Assembly (NCBI GenBank): GCA_031402225.1
Contig: JANNSD010000050.1
Span: forward strand, 1 to 64,000
DNA from: JAGGAG01 sp031402225
GTDB lineage: Bacteria; Gemmatimonadota; Gemmatimonadetes; Gemmatimonadales; GWC2-71-9
DNA: 64,000 nt
Direction: 5' to 3'
In this document: positions 1 through 7,908 of the stretch, piece by piece
Layout: every line of letters starts with the position of its first letter
How positions within the stretch are numbered: position 1 is the first letter of the stretch
The notes under the pieces: generated by a model
The model's database searches: none
What the model was told of the DNA's origin: nothing
Seen by the model: only the letters and a program-made list of their open reading frames with translations
Made by a program: the position numbers and the translations under genes

Positions 1-401
1 ACGGTCACGGTCTCCTCGATGCCGGACGGCGCGGGACAACGGCATTCGGCCGTCAGGGTGCCGCGCGCCTTCTTCAGGTACTCGACGCCGATGTGGACCA
101 CGATGCCCCTGGCGTTCCCCGGCAGGCTCGTCAGCATGGCCAGCCCGCTGGTGACCTCGGCCAGGTTGGCGAGCGCGACCGCATGCACCGAACCGAGGTG
201 ATTGCGCACGCCGCGACGGTCTCGAAGCGTGAGCCGGGCATAGCCGGGCTCGAGTACCTCCACCCGTGCGCCCAGGGCCCCGGTGTACGGCACCATGCGG
301 CCCAGCAACAGGCTGAACAGCAAGCGCCCGCCGGGAAGCGGAGCGAGGCGACGCCATGCGTCGCGGAGGAGCCGGCCGGGCGCCGGGAGGGTGCGTGGCA
401 T
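1..401 (-). CDS. Hotdog-fold thioesterase-like protein (DUF4442 type), 3' end cut off
   Basis: Reading the minus strand from the ATG at 401 gives an open frame of 133 codons that runs off the left edge of the window. The stretch NHLGSVHAVALANLAE is the helix-and-turn pattern of DUF4442/PaaI-like hotdog proteins, and the following VHIGVEYLKKARG resembles the central hotdog strands. Family members hydrolyse or bind acyl-CoA; the substrate here is unknown. It is divergent from pdxH, with an 83-base gap between them. The C-terminus is not visible, so length and completeness cannot be judged. Confidence 0.72.
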   Translation of the reverse strand, partial: MPRTLPAPGRLLRDAWRRLAPLPGGRLLFSLLLGRMVPYTGALGARVEVLEPGYARLTLRDRRGVRNHLGSVHAVALANLAEVTSGLAMLTSLPGNARGIVVHIGVEYLKKARGTLTAECRCPAPSGIEETVT

Positions 402-484
402 TGAGGAACCGGGAGTGTAGGGCCGGGTAGAGGGCAGCGTCAACGCGACGGTAGATTACCGGTGTCTCGTAGACGGGGGGTACG

Positions 485-1119
485 ATGTCGATCGCCGATC
501 TGCGCAGGGAGTACCGGCTGGCCAGTCTCGAGGTGGCGGACGTCGAGCCTGACCCGGTCATCGAGTTCGGGAAGTGGCTCGAGCAGGCGCTCCGCGCCGA
601 GATCCTGGAGCCGCACGCCATGACGCTGCCACCGCGTCGGCAGATGGCGTGCCGTCGGCGCGCATCGTGCTGCTCCGGGGCTATGACGGGAGCGGCTTCA
701 CCTTCTTCACCGATTATCGTAGCCGGAAGGGCCGCGAGCTGGCCGACAATCCGCGGGCGGCGCTGGTGTTCTACTGGCCTGAGCTGGAGCGGCAGGTGAG
801 GGTCGCCGGCACGGTGCGCAAGGTGGCTCGGGAGGAGTCTGCAGACTACTTCCACTCGCGGCCCCATGGCAGCCGGATCGGCGCCTGGGCCTCGCACCAG
901 AGCGCCGTGCTCGCCAGCCGGCAGCCACTGGAGGATGCGGTGCGGGAACTCATGAGCCTCCATCCTCACGGCGAGGTACCGCTCCCCGACCATTGGGGAG
1001 GATACCGGGTGGTGCCGGCGGAGTTCGAGTTCTGGCAGGGACGGGAGAGCCGCTTGCACGACCGTCTGCGCTACCGCCGCACCGGCGACGCGTGGCGCAT
1101 CGAGCGCCTGTCGCCCTGA
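485..1119 (+). CDS. pdxH: Pyridoxamine 5'-phosphate oxidase, interrupted by a one-base frameshift
   Basis: PdxH oxidises pyridoxine or pyridoxamine 5'-phosphate to pyridoxal 5'-phosphate with FMN and oxygen. The N-terminal part (MSIADLRREYRLASLEV, start ATG 485, RBS GGGGGG at 475-480) is in one frame up to about 628. The rest (SARIVLLRGYDGSGFTFFT to the C-terminal EFWQGRESRLHDRLRY) is in the +1-shifted frame. Restoring one G in CTGCCACCG at about 628 gives the expected EPHAMTLATASADGVPSARIV junction. Both halves are otherwise complete and conserved. The base loss is therefore either a sequencing or assembly error or a very recent inactivation. It converges with the ABC permease, 7 bases apart. 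Confidence 0.9.
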
Positions 1120-1126
1120 GCGACGG

Positions 1127-2257
1127 CTATTCCAGCGTCTTCCTGAAGCGCCCTACGGCCACCGCCGCGACCCCGACGGCAAACCCGGTCAGGACCAGGG
1201 CCTGGCGCCACACCGCATCGGGGCCCGCCGCCTTCAGCAGGACGCCCCGCAACACCTGCAGGAAGTAGGTGAGCGGGAGCATCGCGCCGAGCCACTGCGC
1301 CGGCACCGGCATGGCCTCACGCGGAAACATGAATCCCGAGAGCAGGATGTTCGGCAGCAGGAAGAGAAATCCCATCTGCATCGCCTGCGCCTGGGTTTGG
1401 ACCAGCGTCGAGAGCAGGATCCCGATCGCCAGGCTCGCAAAGATGAACGGGAGCGTCACGGCATAGAGCAGCGTGAGGCTGCCCAGCATCGGCACGTGAA
1501 ACACCAGCCGTCCGAGCAGCAGGATGATGGTAATCTGCACGTATCCCACGAGCACAAACGGCACGATCTTGCCCAGCAACAGTCCGGTGCGGCTGATCGG
1601 CGTGACGATGAGCTGTTCCAGCGTTCCGCGCTCACGTTCCCGCACCACCGCCACGCTGGTGATGACCACCATCGTCATCGACAGCAGCACCCCGATGATT
1701 CCCGGCACGATGTACACCGAGCTCCGGAGTGTCGGGTTGAACCAGGGGCGCACGATGATGCGGACCGGAGGATCGACCTTCCGCTTGGCGCCGAGCAGTG
1801 CCTCGGACCGCGCGTTCCCAGCCTGGGTGGCGCCACCGATGGCCGCGGCCGAGGCAAGCGGGTCGGCGGCATCGACGATCACCTGGGCCACGGCGGTGCG
1901 CCCGTGCTTGATGTCATCGGTATAGTCGGGCGGGATGATCACGGCCGCGGCGGCGTCGCCGCGCACGATCTGGCGGCGAATCTCCTCCCGGCTGGTGACG
2001 GCCCCGCGCAGCCGGAAGTTCCCGGTGTTCTCAATGGCCGCGATGAGGGCCCGACTCTCGCTCGATCGCGACTCGTCCAGCACAATGGTGGGGAGGTTGC
2101 GCACCTCGGTCTGGATCGCGAAGCCGAAGAGCATCAGCTGGATCGCGGGCACCCCGATCATGAGCCCGAGTGTCAACCGGTCGCGCCGCATCTGGATGAA
2201 CTCCTTCCGGAGCATCGGCCAGAAGGGCGAGGCGAGCACGCGCGAGCGCAGCGTCAC
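1127..2257 (-). CDS. ABC-2 type transporter permease
   Basis: 376-residue inner-membrane permease of the ABC2_membrane_3 (YbhR/YhhJ-like) type. It has one N-terminal membrane segment (about residues 25-45), a long extracytoplasmic domain to about residue 185 and five C-terminal segments. The RERERGTLEQLIVTPI motif between the first two of these is typical for drug or polysaccharide exporters. It starts with GTG at 2257, overlapping the ATPase stop codon (GTGA), so translation is probably coupled. It is the last gene of the tetR-hlyD-ATPase-permease operon. Related operons often have two permeases; only one is present, so it probably works as a homodimer. The substrate is unknown. Confidence 0.9.
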   Translation of the reverse strand: MTLRSRVLASPFWPMLRKEFIQMRRDRLTLGLMIGVPAIQLMLFGFAIQTEVRNLPTIVLDESRSSESRALIAAIENTGNFRLRGAVTSREEIRRQIVRGDAAAAVIIPPDYTDDIKHGRTAVAQVIVDAADPLASAAAIGGATQAGNARSEALLGAKRKVDPPVRIIVRPWFNPTLRSSVYIVPGIIGVLLSMTMVVITSVAVVRERERGTLEQLIVTPISRTGLLLGKIVPFVLVGYVQITIILLLGRLVFHVPMLGSLTLLYAVTLPFIFASLAIGILLSTLVQTQAQAMQMGFLFLLPNILLSGFMFPREAMPVPAQWLGAMLPLTYFLQVLRGVLLKAAGPDAVWRQALVLTGFAVGVAAVAVGRFRKTLE

Positions 2258-3006
2258 GCCGCCTCCGCGTCAGCTTCGGCCCGGGCCTGCAGGTCGATGA
2301 ACACCTGCTCGAGCGTCGGCAGGCCGAAGTGCTCCGTGATCTCGTCGGGTGTGCCATCGGCGATCAGGCGGCCGGCGAGGAGAAATGCCAGGCGCTCGCA
2401 GCGCGCCGCCTCGTCCATATAGTGCGTCGTGAGCAGGATGGCCGTGCCGCGCGCGGCGAACGCGCTGATGAGGTTCCAGAATCGCTGCCGCGACGCTGGA
2501 TCGACACCCGCGGTTGGCTCGTCGAGGAAGAGCAGGTCGGGCCGGTGTGCGGTGGCACAGGCGAGCGCCAGTCGCTGCTTCCATCCGCCGCTCAGCGTGG
2601 CCGCGAGCTGCCGGCTTCGTGGTCCGAGCTCGAGCTCTTCCAGCAGCTCGCTGATGCGCCGCTTCGCGTCGCTGCCCCGCAGGCCATACACGCCGGAATA
2701 GAACCGCAGGTTCTCAACGACGGTCAGGTCCTCGTACAGCCCGAATCGCTGCGACATGTAGCCGATGCGGTGCCGCACCTTCTCGGGCTCACGTGTCACA
2801 TCGAACCCGACCACGCGCGCCTGCCCCGAGGTGGGCGCAAGCAGTCCGCACAGCATCCGGATGGTGGTCGTCTTGCCGGAGCCGTTCGCCCCGAGCAGCC
2901 CGAAGATCTCGCCCCGGTGCACCGCGAGGTCCAGCCCCTCGAGGGCCACGCGCGCGCCAAAGACCTTGCGGAGGCCGTGGGTCTCGATGACGGTGTCGCT
3001 GTTCAC
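2254..3006 (-). CDS. ABC transporter ATP-binding protein
   Basis: 250-residue ATPase of an ABC-2 efflux system (CcmA/YbhF-like). Visible motifs are Walker A GANGSGKTTT near residue 40, signature LSGGWKQRL near 140 and Walker B LLFLDEP near 160, followed by the H-loop TTHYMDEA. The start is GTG at 3006, overlapping the hlyD stop as GTGA; its own stop overlaps the permease start in the same way. It should power export together with the downstream permease and the upstream membrane-fusion protein. Confidence 0.92.
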   Translation of the reverse strand: MNSDTVIETHGLRKVFGARVALEGLDLAVHRGEIFGLLGANGSGKTTTIRMLCGLLAPTSGQARVVGFDVTREPEKVRHRIGYMSQRFGLYEDLTVVENLRFYSGVYGLRGSDAKRRISELLEELELGPRSRQLAATLSGGWKQRLALACATAHRPDLLFLDEPTAGVDPASRQRFWNLISAFAARGTAILLTTHYMDEAARCERLAFLLAGRLIADGTPDEITEHFGLPTLEQVFIDLQARAEADAEAA

Positions 3007-3968
3007 GGGATGGCGGACGGAGTCAGCACCGCCGTGGCCGGGAGGCCCGGCTTCACGGCCCCGGTCGAGTCCTGGACGTCGATTCGTACGCCGAACATCA
3101 GGTCTTCCCGCTCCTCCTGGGTCAGGGCGGCGCGGGGCGTAAATTCCGCGCGGGGGTTGATCACGGTCACCGTGCCGGGAAACTGCCGTCCGGGTGCGCC
3201 GTCGAGCGTGACGGCGGCGGGCTGTCCCAGCCGGATGCGCGCCGCGTCGCGCGCTGGCAGGAACACGCGCACCCAGGGCTCGGACACCTGTCCCACGGTG
3301 AGCACCGGTGATCCAGGCGTGAGCACTTCACCAGCCTCCGCGTACCGCTCGAAGATCACGCCCTCAACTGGTGCGAGTAGCACGAGGTCTGCCGCGTTCG
3401 CCTCCGCGGCGGCCAGCGCCGCGCGCGCGGTCGAGACTTCGGCGCGGGCCTGGCGGATGCGCTCGGGGCGGGAGCCCGCGCGCAGTAGCGCCAGACGCTC
3501 GCGGGCGGCATCACGCCGGCTCATGGCGGTGGCTACGGCATCGCTCGCGTTGTCCACCGCCTGCTGGCTGATGGCGCGGCCGCTGGCGAGGGTGCGGGCG
3601 CGCTCGAGGTCTCGGGTGGTGCGGGCCACGTCGGATTCGGCGCCCGACAGTTCCGCTTCTGCCGCCTTCACTTCCTCCGGTCGGGCGCCGCGCTCGAGGT
3701 CGCGCAGGGCGGCCTCGGCCCCCGCGACGCGAGCGCGCTGGCCATCGAGTGTGGCGGCGAGTGTGGCCTGCGTCAGGATAGCCAGCGTGTCACCGACCTG
3801 CACGGCATCGCCCTCCTCCACCGGTACGCGGAGCAGGCGGGCGGTGGCCATGGGGCTCACGTCCGTTTCGATGACCTCGATCGTCCCATGGGCCACGATG
3901 TCCGTGGTGGGGTGCCGGGCGCAGGCGGTGAACGTGGCGACGACGAGTGCCAGGATCTGGCGACGCAT
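3003..3968 (-). CDS. HlyD-family membrane-fusion lipoprotein
   Basis: 321-residue periplasmic adaptor. The N-terminus has a short hydrophobic segment ending in FTAC (Cys16), a likely lipobox. A biotinyl-lipoyl half-motif (VPVEEGDAVQVGDTLAIL) follows, then a long alpha-helical hairpin rich in Ala/Arg/Glu (about residues 75-190), the second lipoyl half (LLAPVEGVIFERYAEAGEV) and a beta-barrel domain. It should link the ABC-2 permease to an outer-membrane channel. The ATG at 3968 overlaps the tetR stop by one base (TGATG). No outer-membrane protein is encoded next to it, so a shared TolC is likely. Confidence 0.9.
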   Translation of the reverse strand: MRRQILALVVATFTACARHPTTDIVAHGTIEVIETDVSPMATARLLRVPVEEGDAVQVGDTLAILTQATLAATLDGQRARVAGAEAALRDLERGARPEEVKAAEAELSGAESDVARTTRDLERARTLASGRAISQQAVDNASDAVATAMSRRDAARERLALLRAGSRPERIRQARAEVSTARAALAAAEANAADLVLLAPVEGVIFERYAEAGEVLTPGSPVLTVGQVSEPWVRVFLPARDAARIRLGQPAAVTLDGAPGRQFPGTVTVINPRAEFTPRAALTQEEREDLMFGVRIDVQDSTGAVKPGLPATAVLTPSAIP

Positions 3969-4651
3969 CAGGGCGTCCTCCGCCGGGGGAGCACCGGATC
4001 GGGGGCAAGCGCGCGCAAGGCGAAATCGGCGGCATGCACGCCGAACTCGCGCAGCCAGACGGCATCCGGCCCGGCACCGCCACGTTGCAGCAAGACGCCC
4101 TGGATGATCGGCTGGGCCATGAACGCGTAGATCACCTGGCCGATGATGGAGACGACCGCGTGCACCGGGTCGATATCGGTCCGGAAGTCGCCTGACTCCT
4201 GGCCGTTCCTGATGATCTCGGCTAAGCGCCGGAAGAGCGCGCCGGCACTGGCCTGGATCTCCGGGAGGGCATGCTCGGCGGCGTGATCCAGGATCTCGCG
4301 CTGCATCAGCGCGGGGAGTTCGGGATGCAGCAGCAGGAATCCGACGTAGGCCTGGACGAACCGGCGGATCGCCTTGGCGGGGGCAACGGGGGCCTGCAAC
4401 GCGGGCGCCAGGTCGGCGGCGAGTCCGGTGATCCGCCGGCGGAGCACGGCGTGGTAGAGGTCTTCCTTGTCGGCGAAGTAGTAGTAGAGCAGGGCGCTGT
4501 TCAGCTGTGCCGCGGTGGCGATGTCCTTGATGGTGGTGGCCGCGAAGCCCTGTCGTGCGAATCGGCGCTCGGCGGCGTCGAGGAGGGCATCGCGCGCGGC
4601 GGTGGTGCTGCTGACGGAATGGGCGATAAGAGCGCGGGGCGGGATCGGCAT
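3968..4651 (-). CDS. TetR/AcrR-family transcriptional repressor
   Basis: 227 residues. The N-terminal TetR helix-turn-helix is clear (LLDAAERRFARQGFAATTIK, then the recognition-helix stretch SALLYYYFADKEDLYHAVL, about residues 20-68). The C-terminal ligand-binding domain resembles those of regulators of YbhF/CerR-type efflux operons. It is the first gene of its operon and overlaps hlyD by one base. A 22-bp near-palindrome starts 5 bases upstream of the start codon, so autorepression with release by an effluxed compound is the simplest model. Confidence 0.9.
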   Translation of the reverse strand: MPIPPRALIAHSVSSTTAARDALLDAAERRFARQGFAATTIKDIATAAQLNSALLYYYFADKEDLYHAVLRRRITGLAADLAPALQAPVAPAKAIRRFVQAYVGFLLLHPELPALMQREILDHAAEHALPEIQASAGALFRRLAEIIRNGQESGDFRTDIDPVHAVVSIIGQVIYAFMAQPIIQGVLLQRGGAGPDAVWLREFGVHAADFALRALAPDPVLPRRRTP

Positions 4652-4655
4652 GCGA

Positions 4656-4677
4656 GTTAATTAATCGATCAATTAAC
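4656..4677. promoter_or_regulatory. Candidate TetR operator
   Basis: An AT-rich palindrome (GTTAATTAATCG and the mirror half CGATCAATTAAC) matches its own reverse complement at 20 of 22 positions, in a region that is otherwise GC-rich. It lies directly before the tetR start codon at 4651, where bound repressor would block transcription of the efflux operon. That this TetR binds it is inferred from position and symmetry. Confidence 0.75.
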
Positions 4678-4707
4678 CGCACGCAAGCCTAGGTGCGCGA
4701 CGAATAC

Positions 4708-5181
4708 TCAGCGTCGGCGCGCGACCGTGGCGCCCTTCGGGACCGGGGCCCGTGCCCCGCCCGGTACCTTCCCCCGCGTCGGCCCAGGCCCCATCAGGTC
4801 CGCCACGCTCGTCTCGCTGAAGAATCGCGCCACCCGCTCGCTCACATCCTTCCACTGCACATGTGCTTCACAGGCGTGTTGGTCGCTGCAGACCGGCCGC
4901 CCGAGCAGGCACTGACGCCGCGGCTCGATCTGGTCGAACAGCCCGACCACGGCCAGCAGCGGAATGTCGGCCGGACTCCGCGCCAGCAGGAAGCCGCCCC
5001 CGCGGCCGCGCGTCGAGGTCAGCACCCCCCCGTGCGCCAGCCGGTGCAGCGTCTTCGACAGGTAGTTCCGCGGGATGCGCAGCGCGGCCGCCATCTCCTC
5101 GGCGCGCGCCGGTCCCTCGTCGGCATGGCCGGCGATGTACAGCACGGTGCGCAGGGCGTACTCCGCTGTCTGGGACAGCAT
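4708..5181 (-). CDS. Rrf2-family Fe-S transcriptional regulator (IscR/NsrR-like)
   Basis: 157 residues from the ATG at 5181; the frame continues upstream to 5229, but MLSQTAEYALR is the canonical Rrf2 start. The winged helix covers about residues 2-65 (IPRNYLSKTLHRLAHGGVL, then RGRGGGFLLAR). Cys91, Cys98, Cys104 and His107 lie almost exactly where IscR has its three Cys and one His cluster ligands, so a [2Fe-2S] or [4Fe-4S] cluster sensing NO, O2 or redox state is likely. It is divergent from the nos operon, and a candidate operator lies between them. The Arg/Pro/Gly-rich tail after residue 130 is not typical of the family. Confidence 0.9.
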   Translation of the reverse strand: MLSQTAEYALRTVLYIAGHADEGPARAEEMAAALRIPRNYLSKTLHRLAHGGVLTSTRGRGGGFLLARSPADIPLLAVVGLFDQIEPRRQCLLGRPVCSDQHACEAHVQWKDVSERVARFFSETSVADLMGPGPTRGKVPGGARAPVPKGATVARRR

Positions 5182-5232
5182 CGTGACTCCGGGAATGGAC
5201 CCCAAGGATCCAGTGAGTGCCGTGCGCAATTT

Positions 5233-5265
5233 AATATCTTGACATCATCATGAGGATATGATATT
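5233..5265. promoter_or_regulatory. Inverted repeat, candidate Rrf2 operator over the nos promoter
   Basis: AATATC (5233-5238) and GATATT (5260-5265) form an inverted repeat around an AT-rich core, in an otherwise very GC-rich stretch. The element covers both the -35 box and the first part of the -10 box of the nos promoter. A bound regulator would therefore exclude RNA polymerase. Assignment to the adjacent Rrf2 protein is inferred. Confidence 0.65.
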
Positions 5266-5267
5266 CT
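5239..5267 (+). promoter_or_regulatory. Sigma70-like promoter of the nos operon
   Basis: TTGACA at 5239-5244, then a 17-base spacer, then TATTCT at 5262-5267. This is a full consensus -35 with a good -10. Initiation would be near 5274, leaving a leader of about 75 bases before the cytochrome c start at 5350. Confidence 0.75.
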
Positions 5268-5349
5268 AATTCCGGTCGGGCCTGGCCGCAACAGTGGGGT
5301 GCGGCCGCTCCCCCGCAGGTCTCGAAAACATCAATTGGAGCAAACCAGC

Positions 5350-5853
5350 ATGTCCGCACCTGTCCTGCGCTCTGCCGCACTGGCTGGCGTCGCCCTCCTT
5401 GCCCTCCTCGCCGGCTGCGCCGGTGATCGTCCCGCCCCGGCCGGGGGCACGGCAACACCGCCGGCCGCCACGTCCGCGGGCACCGACGCAAGCGGCCTGA
5501 CCGCCTTCCAGCTCAAGAACGGGATCGGCCCCATCACCGAGGAAGTGGTGCTCGGCGCGCCCGATCACGAAATGGCGGAGAAGGGCCAGGAGCTGTTTAC
5601 GCAGAAGTGCAGCGCCTGCCACAAGATGGGCGAGAGGTACGTCGGCCCGCCCCTCGGCGGCGTCGTCGCCCGGCGCGGCCCCACGTTCGTAATGAACATG
5701 GCGCTCAACCCCGAGGGGATGTACACCCGGCATCCTGACGTGAAAAAGCTCCTCGGTGAGTACATGTCGCAAATGCCCAACCAGCAGCTCACACCTGCGG
5801 ACGCCCGCGCCATCGTCGAGTACCTCCGCACCCAGCCCGCGTCCGGCTCGTGA
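5350..5853 (+). CDS. Class I c-type cytochrome lipoprotein of the nos cluster
   Basis: 167 residues from ATG 5350 (RBS GGAG at 5337-5340). A signal sequence ends in LLAGC (Cys23), a lipobox, so the protein is probably membrane-anchored in the periplasm. One haem site, CSACH, is at residues 87-91, and a downstream Met-containing loop (EYMSQMPNQQ) offers the axial ligand. The C-terminal helix ADARAIVEYLR is typical of class I cytochromes. As first gene of the operon it is the likely direct electron donor to NosZ. The nosZ start follows 30 bases after its stop. Confidence 0.88.
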   Translation: MSAPVLRSAALAGVALLALLAGCAGDRPAPAGGTATPPAATSAGTDASGLTAFQLKNGIGPITEEVVLGAPDHEMAEKGQELFTQKCSACHKMGERYVGPPLGGVVARRGPTFVMNMALNPEGMYTRHPDVKKLLGEYMSQMPNQQLTPADARAIVEYLRTQPASGS

Positions 5854-5882
5854 GTGCCGCAAACCCCTCAGGAGATCGACCC

Positions 5883-7853
5883 ATGTCCACCCGCCACCGC
5901 ATTCGCCTCACCGGAACACTCGTCGCCTGCGCTGTCGCGGCCACGCTCGTGGCCGCCAGTTGCAGCCGGAGCTCGTCCACCCAGACCGCCGGCGGCACCG
6001 CCGATGCCGCGCAGAAGGTGTATGTCCCGCCCGGCCAGTACGACGAGTTCTACGCCTTCGTCTCCGGTGGCTTCAGCGGGAACATGCCCGTCTATGCGCT
6101 GCCGTCCGGCCGCCTGCTGCGGGACATTCCCGTCTTCTCGCAGTACCCGGAAAAGGGGTGGGGCTACAGCGAGCAGACCAAGCCGATGCTGATGACCAGC
6201 TACGGATTCATTCCCTGGGACGACGCGCACCATCCCGAGCTGTCCCAGACCGACGGTATCCCCGATGGGCGCTGGGTGTTCGTCAACGCCAACAACACGC
6301 CCCGCATTGCCCGCATCAGCCTGAAGACGTTCGATACCGAGGAGATCATCGAGATCCCCAACTCGGCGGGCAACCACTCCTCGCCCTTCGTCACGCAGAA
6401 CACGGAGTACACGGTGGCGGGCACCCGCTTCAGCGTACCGATCCCGCAGGCGGACATCTCGATCAGCGAGTACAAGAACCGGTTTGCGGGCTCGCTGAGC
6501 TTCATCAAGGTGGACTCGGCCACCGGCCGGATGGCCATCGCCTTCCAGATCCTGATGCCGGGCTTCGACTACGACCTCTCCCACTCGGGGAAGGGGCCCT
6601 CACACGGGTGGTCGTTCTTCACGTCCTACAACTCCGAGGGGGCCCACACGCTCCTGGAGAAGAACGCGTCGCAGCGCGACAAGGACTTCATTGCCGCAAT
6701 CAACTGGAAGCAGGCGGAACAGTGCGTTGCGGACGGCAAGGCCGTGGTCACGCCGAGCCGGTACTACCACAACGTGATGGGCGAGAACCAGGTCGCCACC
6801 TCCGAGGTCCTGACGTCGACCAAGGTCCTGACGCCAGCCACCTGCCCGGGCATGGTTTACTACCTCCCCACCCCCAAGTCGCCCCACGGCGTGGACGTGA
6901 ATCCGAGCGGCGAGTTCATCGCTGCCGGCGGCAAGCTCGCCTCGGTGATTCCGGTGCACTCGTTTGCCAAGATGATGAAGGCCATCGAGGGCAAGTCCTT
7001 CGAGGGTGAGGTCTCGGGTATCCCGGTGCTCAAGTACGACGAGATCATCAGCTGCGAAGTGAAGGAGCCAGGCCTGGGCCCGCTACATACCGAGTTCGAC
7101 GACAAGGGCAACGGCTATACCTCCATGTTCCTGTCGTCCGAGGTGGTGAAGTGGCGGGTCAGCGACTGCACCGTGCTCGACCGGCTCCCGACCTACTACT
7201 CGCTTGGCCACATCATGATCCCGGGCGGCGACTCGCGGAAGCCGTGGGGCAAGTACCTCCTGGCAATGAACAAGATCACCAAGGACCGCTACCTCCCGAC
7301 CGGCCCCGAGCTCAACCAGGCGGCGCAGCTGATCGACATCAGCGGCGACAAGATGCAGATGCTGCTCGACTTCCCGACCATCGGCGAGCCGCACTACGCG
7401 CAGGGGATTCCCGCGAGCGTGATCAAGGACAACCAGGTACGCACGTATCCCCTGGCGGACAACAAGGACCCGTTCGGCAGCAAGAGCGAGAAGGAGGCGA
7501 ACGTCGTGCGGAAGGGCAACCGGGTCGACATTTCGATGACGGCCATCCGCAGCCACTTCGTGCCCGACAACATCGAGGGGATCCAGGTAGGCGACTCGGT
7601 CTACTTCCATATCACCAACCTCGAGCAGGACTGGGACGTTCCGCACGGCTTTGCCGTGACCGGGGCGCATAACTCGGAGCTGCTCATCATGCCCGGGCAG
7701 ACGCGGACCATCGCGTGGGTGCCGGAACGGATCGGCGTCTTCCCGTTCTACTGCACCGACTTCTGCTCGGCGCTGCACCAGGAGATGCAGGGGTACATCC
7801 GAGTGTCGCCGAAGGGTGGCGCACCGGCAATCGCGTTCAACGCACCGAAGTGA
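5883..7853 (+). CDS. nosZ: Nitrous oxide reductase, clade II (Sec-dependent)
   Basis: NosZ reduces N2O to N2 in the periplasm. 656 residues from ATG 5883 (RBS AGGAG just upstream). The N-terminus is a plain Sec-type signal without a twin-arginine motif, ending near VAASC, which marks clade II. The beta-propeller with CuZ ligands includes the DDAHHPE segment. The C-terminal cupredoxin domain has the CuA ligands His588, Cys624, Cys628, His632 and Met635 in CTDFCSALHQEM. No essential motif is missing, so the enzyme should be active. Copper and maturation factors (nosL, nosD, nosF, nosY) follow in the same operon. Confidence 0.97.
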   Translation: MSTRHRIRLTGTLVACAVAATLVAASCSRSSSTQTAGGTADAAQKVYVPPGQYDEFYAFVSGGFSGNMPVYALPSGRLLRDIPVFSQYPEKGWGYSEQTKPMLMTSYGFIPWDDAHHPELSQTDGIPDGRWVFVNANNTPRIARISLKTFDTEEIIEIPNSAGNHSSPFVTQNTEYTVAGTRFSVPIPQADISISEYKNRFAGSLSFIKVDSATGRMAIAFQILMPGFDYDLSHSGKGPSHGWSFFTSYNSEGAHTLLEKNASQRDKDFIAAINWKQAEQCVADGKAVVTPSRYYHNVMGENQVATSEVLTSTKVLTPATCPGMVYYLPTPKSPHGVDVNPSGEFIAAGGKLASVIPVHSFAKMMKAIEGKSFEGEVSGIPVLKYDEIISCEVKEPGLGPLHTEFDDKGNGYTSMFLSSEVVKWRVSDCTVLDRLPTYYSLGHIMIPGGDSRKPWGKYLLAMNKITKDRYLPTGPELNQAAQLIDISGDKMQMLLDFPTIGEPHYAQGIPASVIKDNQVRTYPLADNKDPFGSKSEKEANVVRKGNRVDISMTAIRSHFVPDNIEGIQVGDSVYFHITNLEQDWDVPHGFAVTGAHNSELLIMPGQTRTIAWVPERIGVFPFYCTDFCSALHQEMQGYIRVSPKGGAPAIAFNAPK

Positions 7854-7864
7854 AGAACCTGCGA

Positions 7865-7890
7865 CGCCGGGAGGAATCTCCCTCCCGGCG
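7865..7890 (+). other. Intercistronic hairpin between nosZ and the nosB-like gene
   Basis: CGCCGGGAGG (7865-7874) and CCTCCCGGCG (7881-7890) are perfect 10-base complements around a six-base loop. No T-run follows, so it is not a typical intrinsic terminator. In the transcript it could stabilise the nosZ message or lower expression of the genes behind it. Confidence 0.7.
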
Positions 7891-7908
7891 CCGCGCTGCC
7901 GAGGGCTC

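Noticed and set aside
2329..4107. A 592-codon open frame on the plus strand opposite the ABC-2 efflux operon
   Set aside because: It is an antisense shadow of the ATPase and HlyD genes: Arg/Ser/Ala-rich, with no motif, while the minus strand encodes complete conserved proteins.
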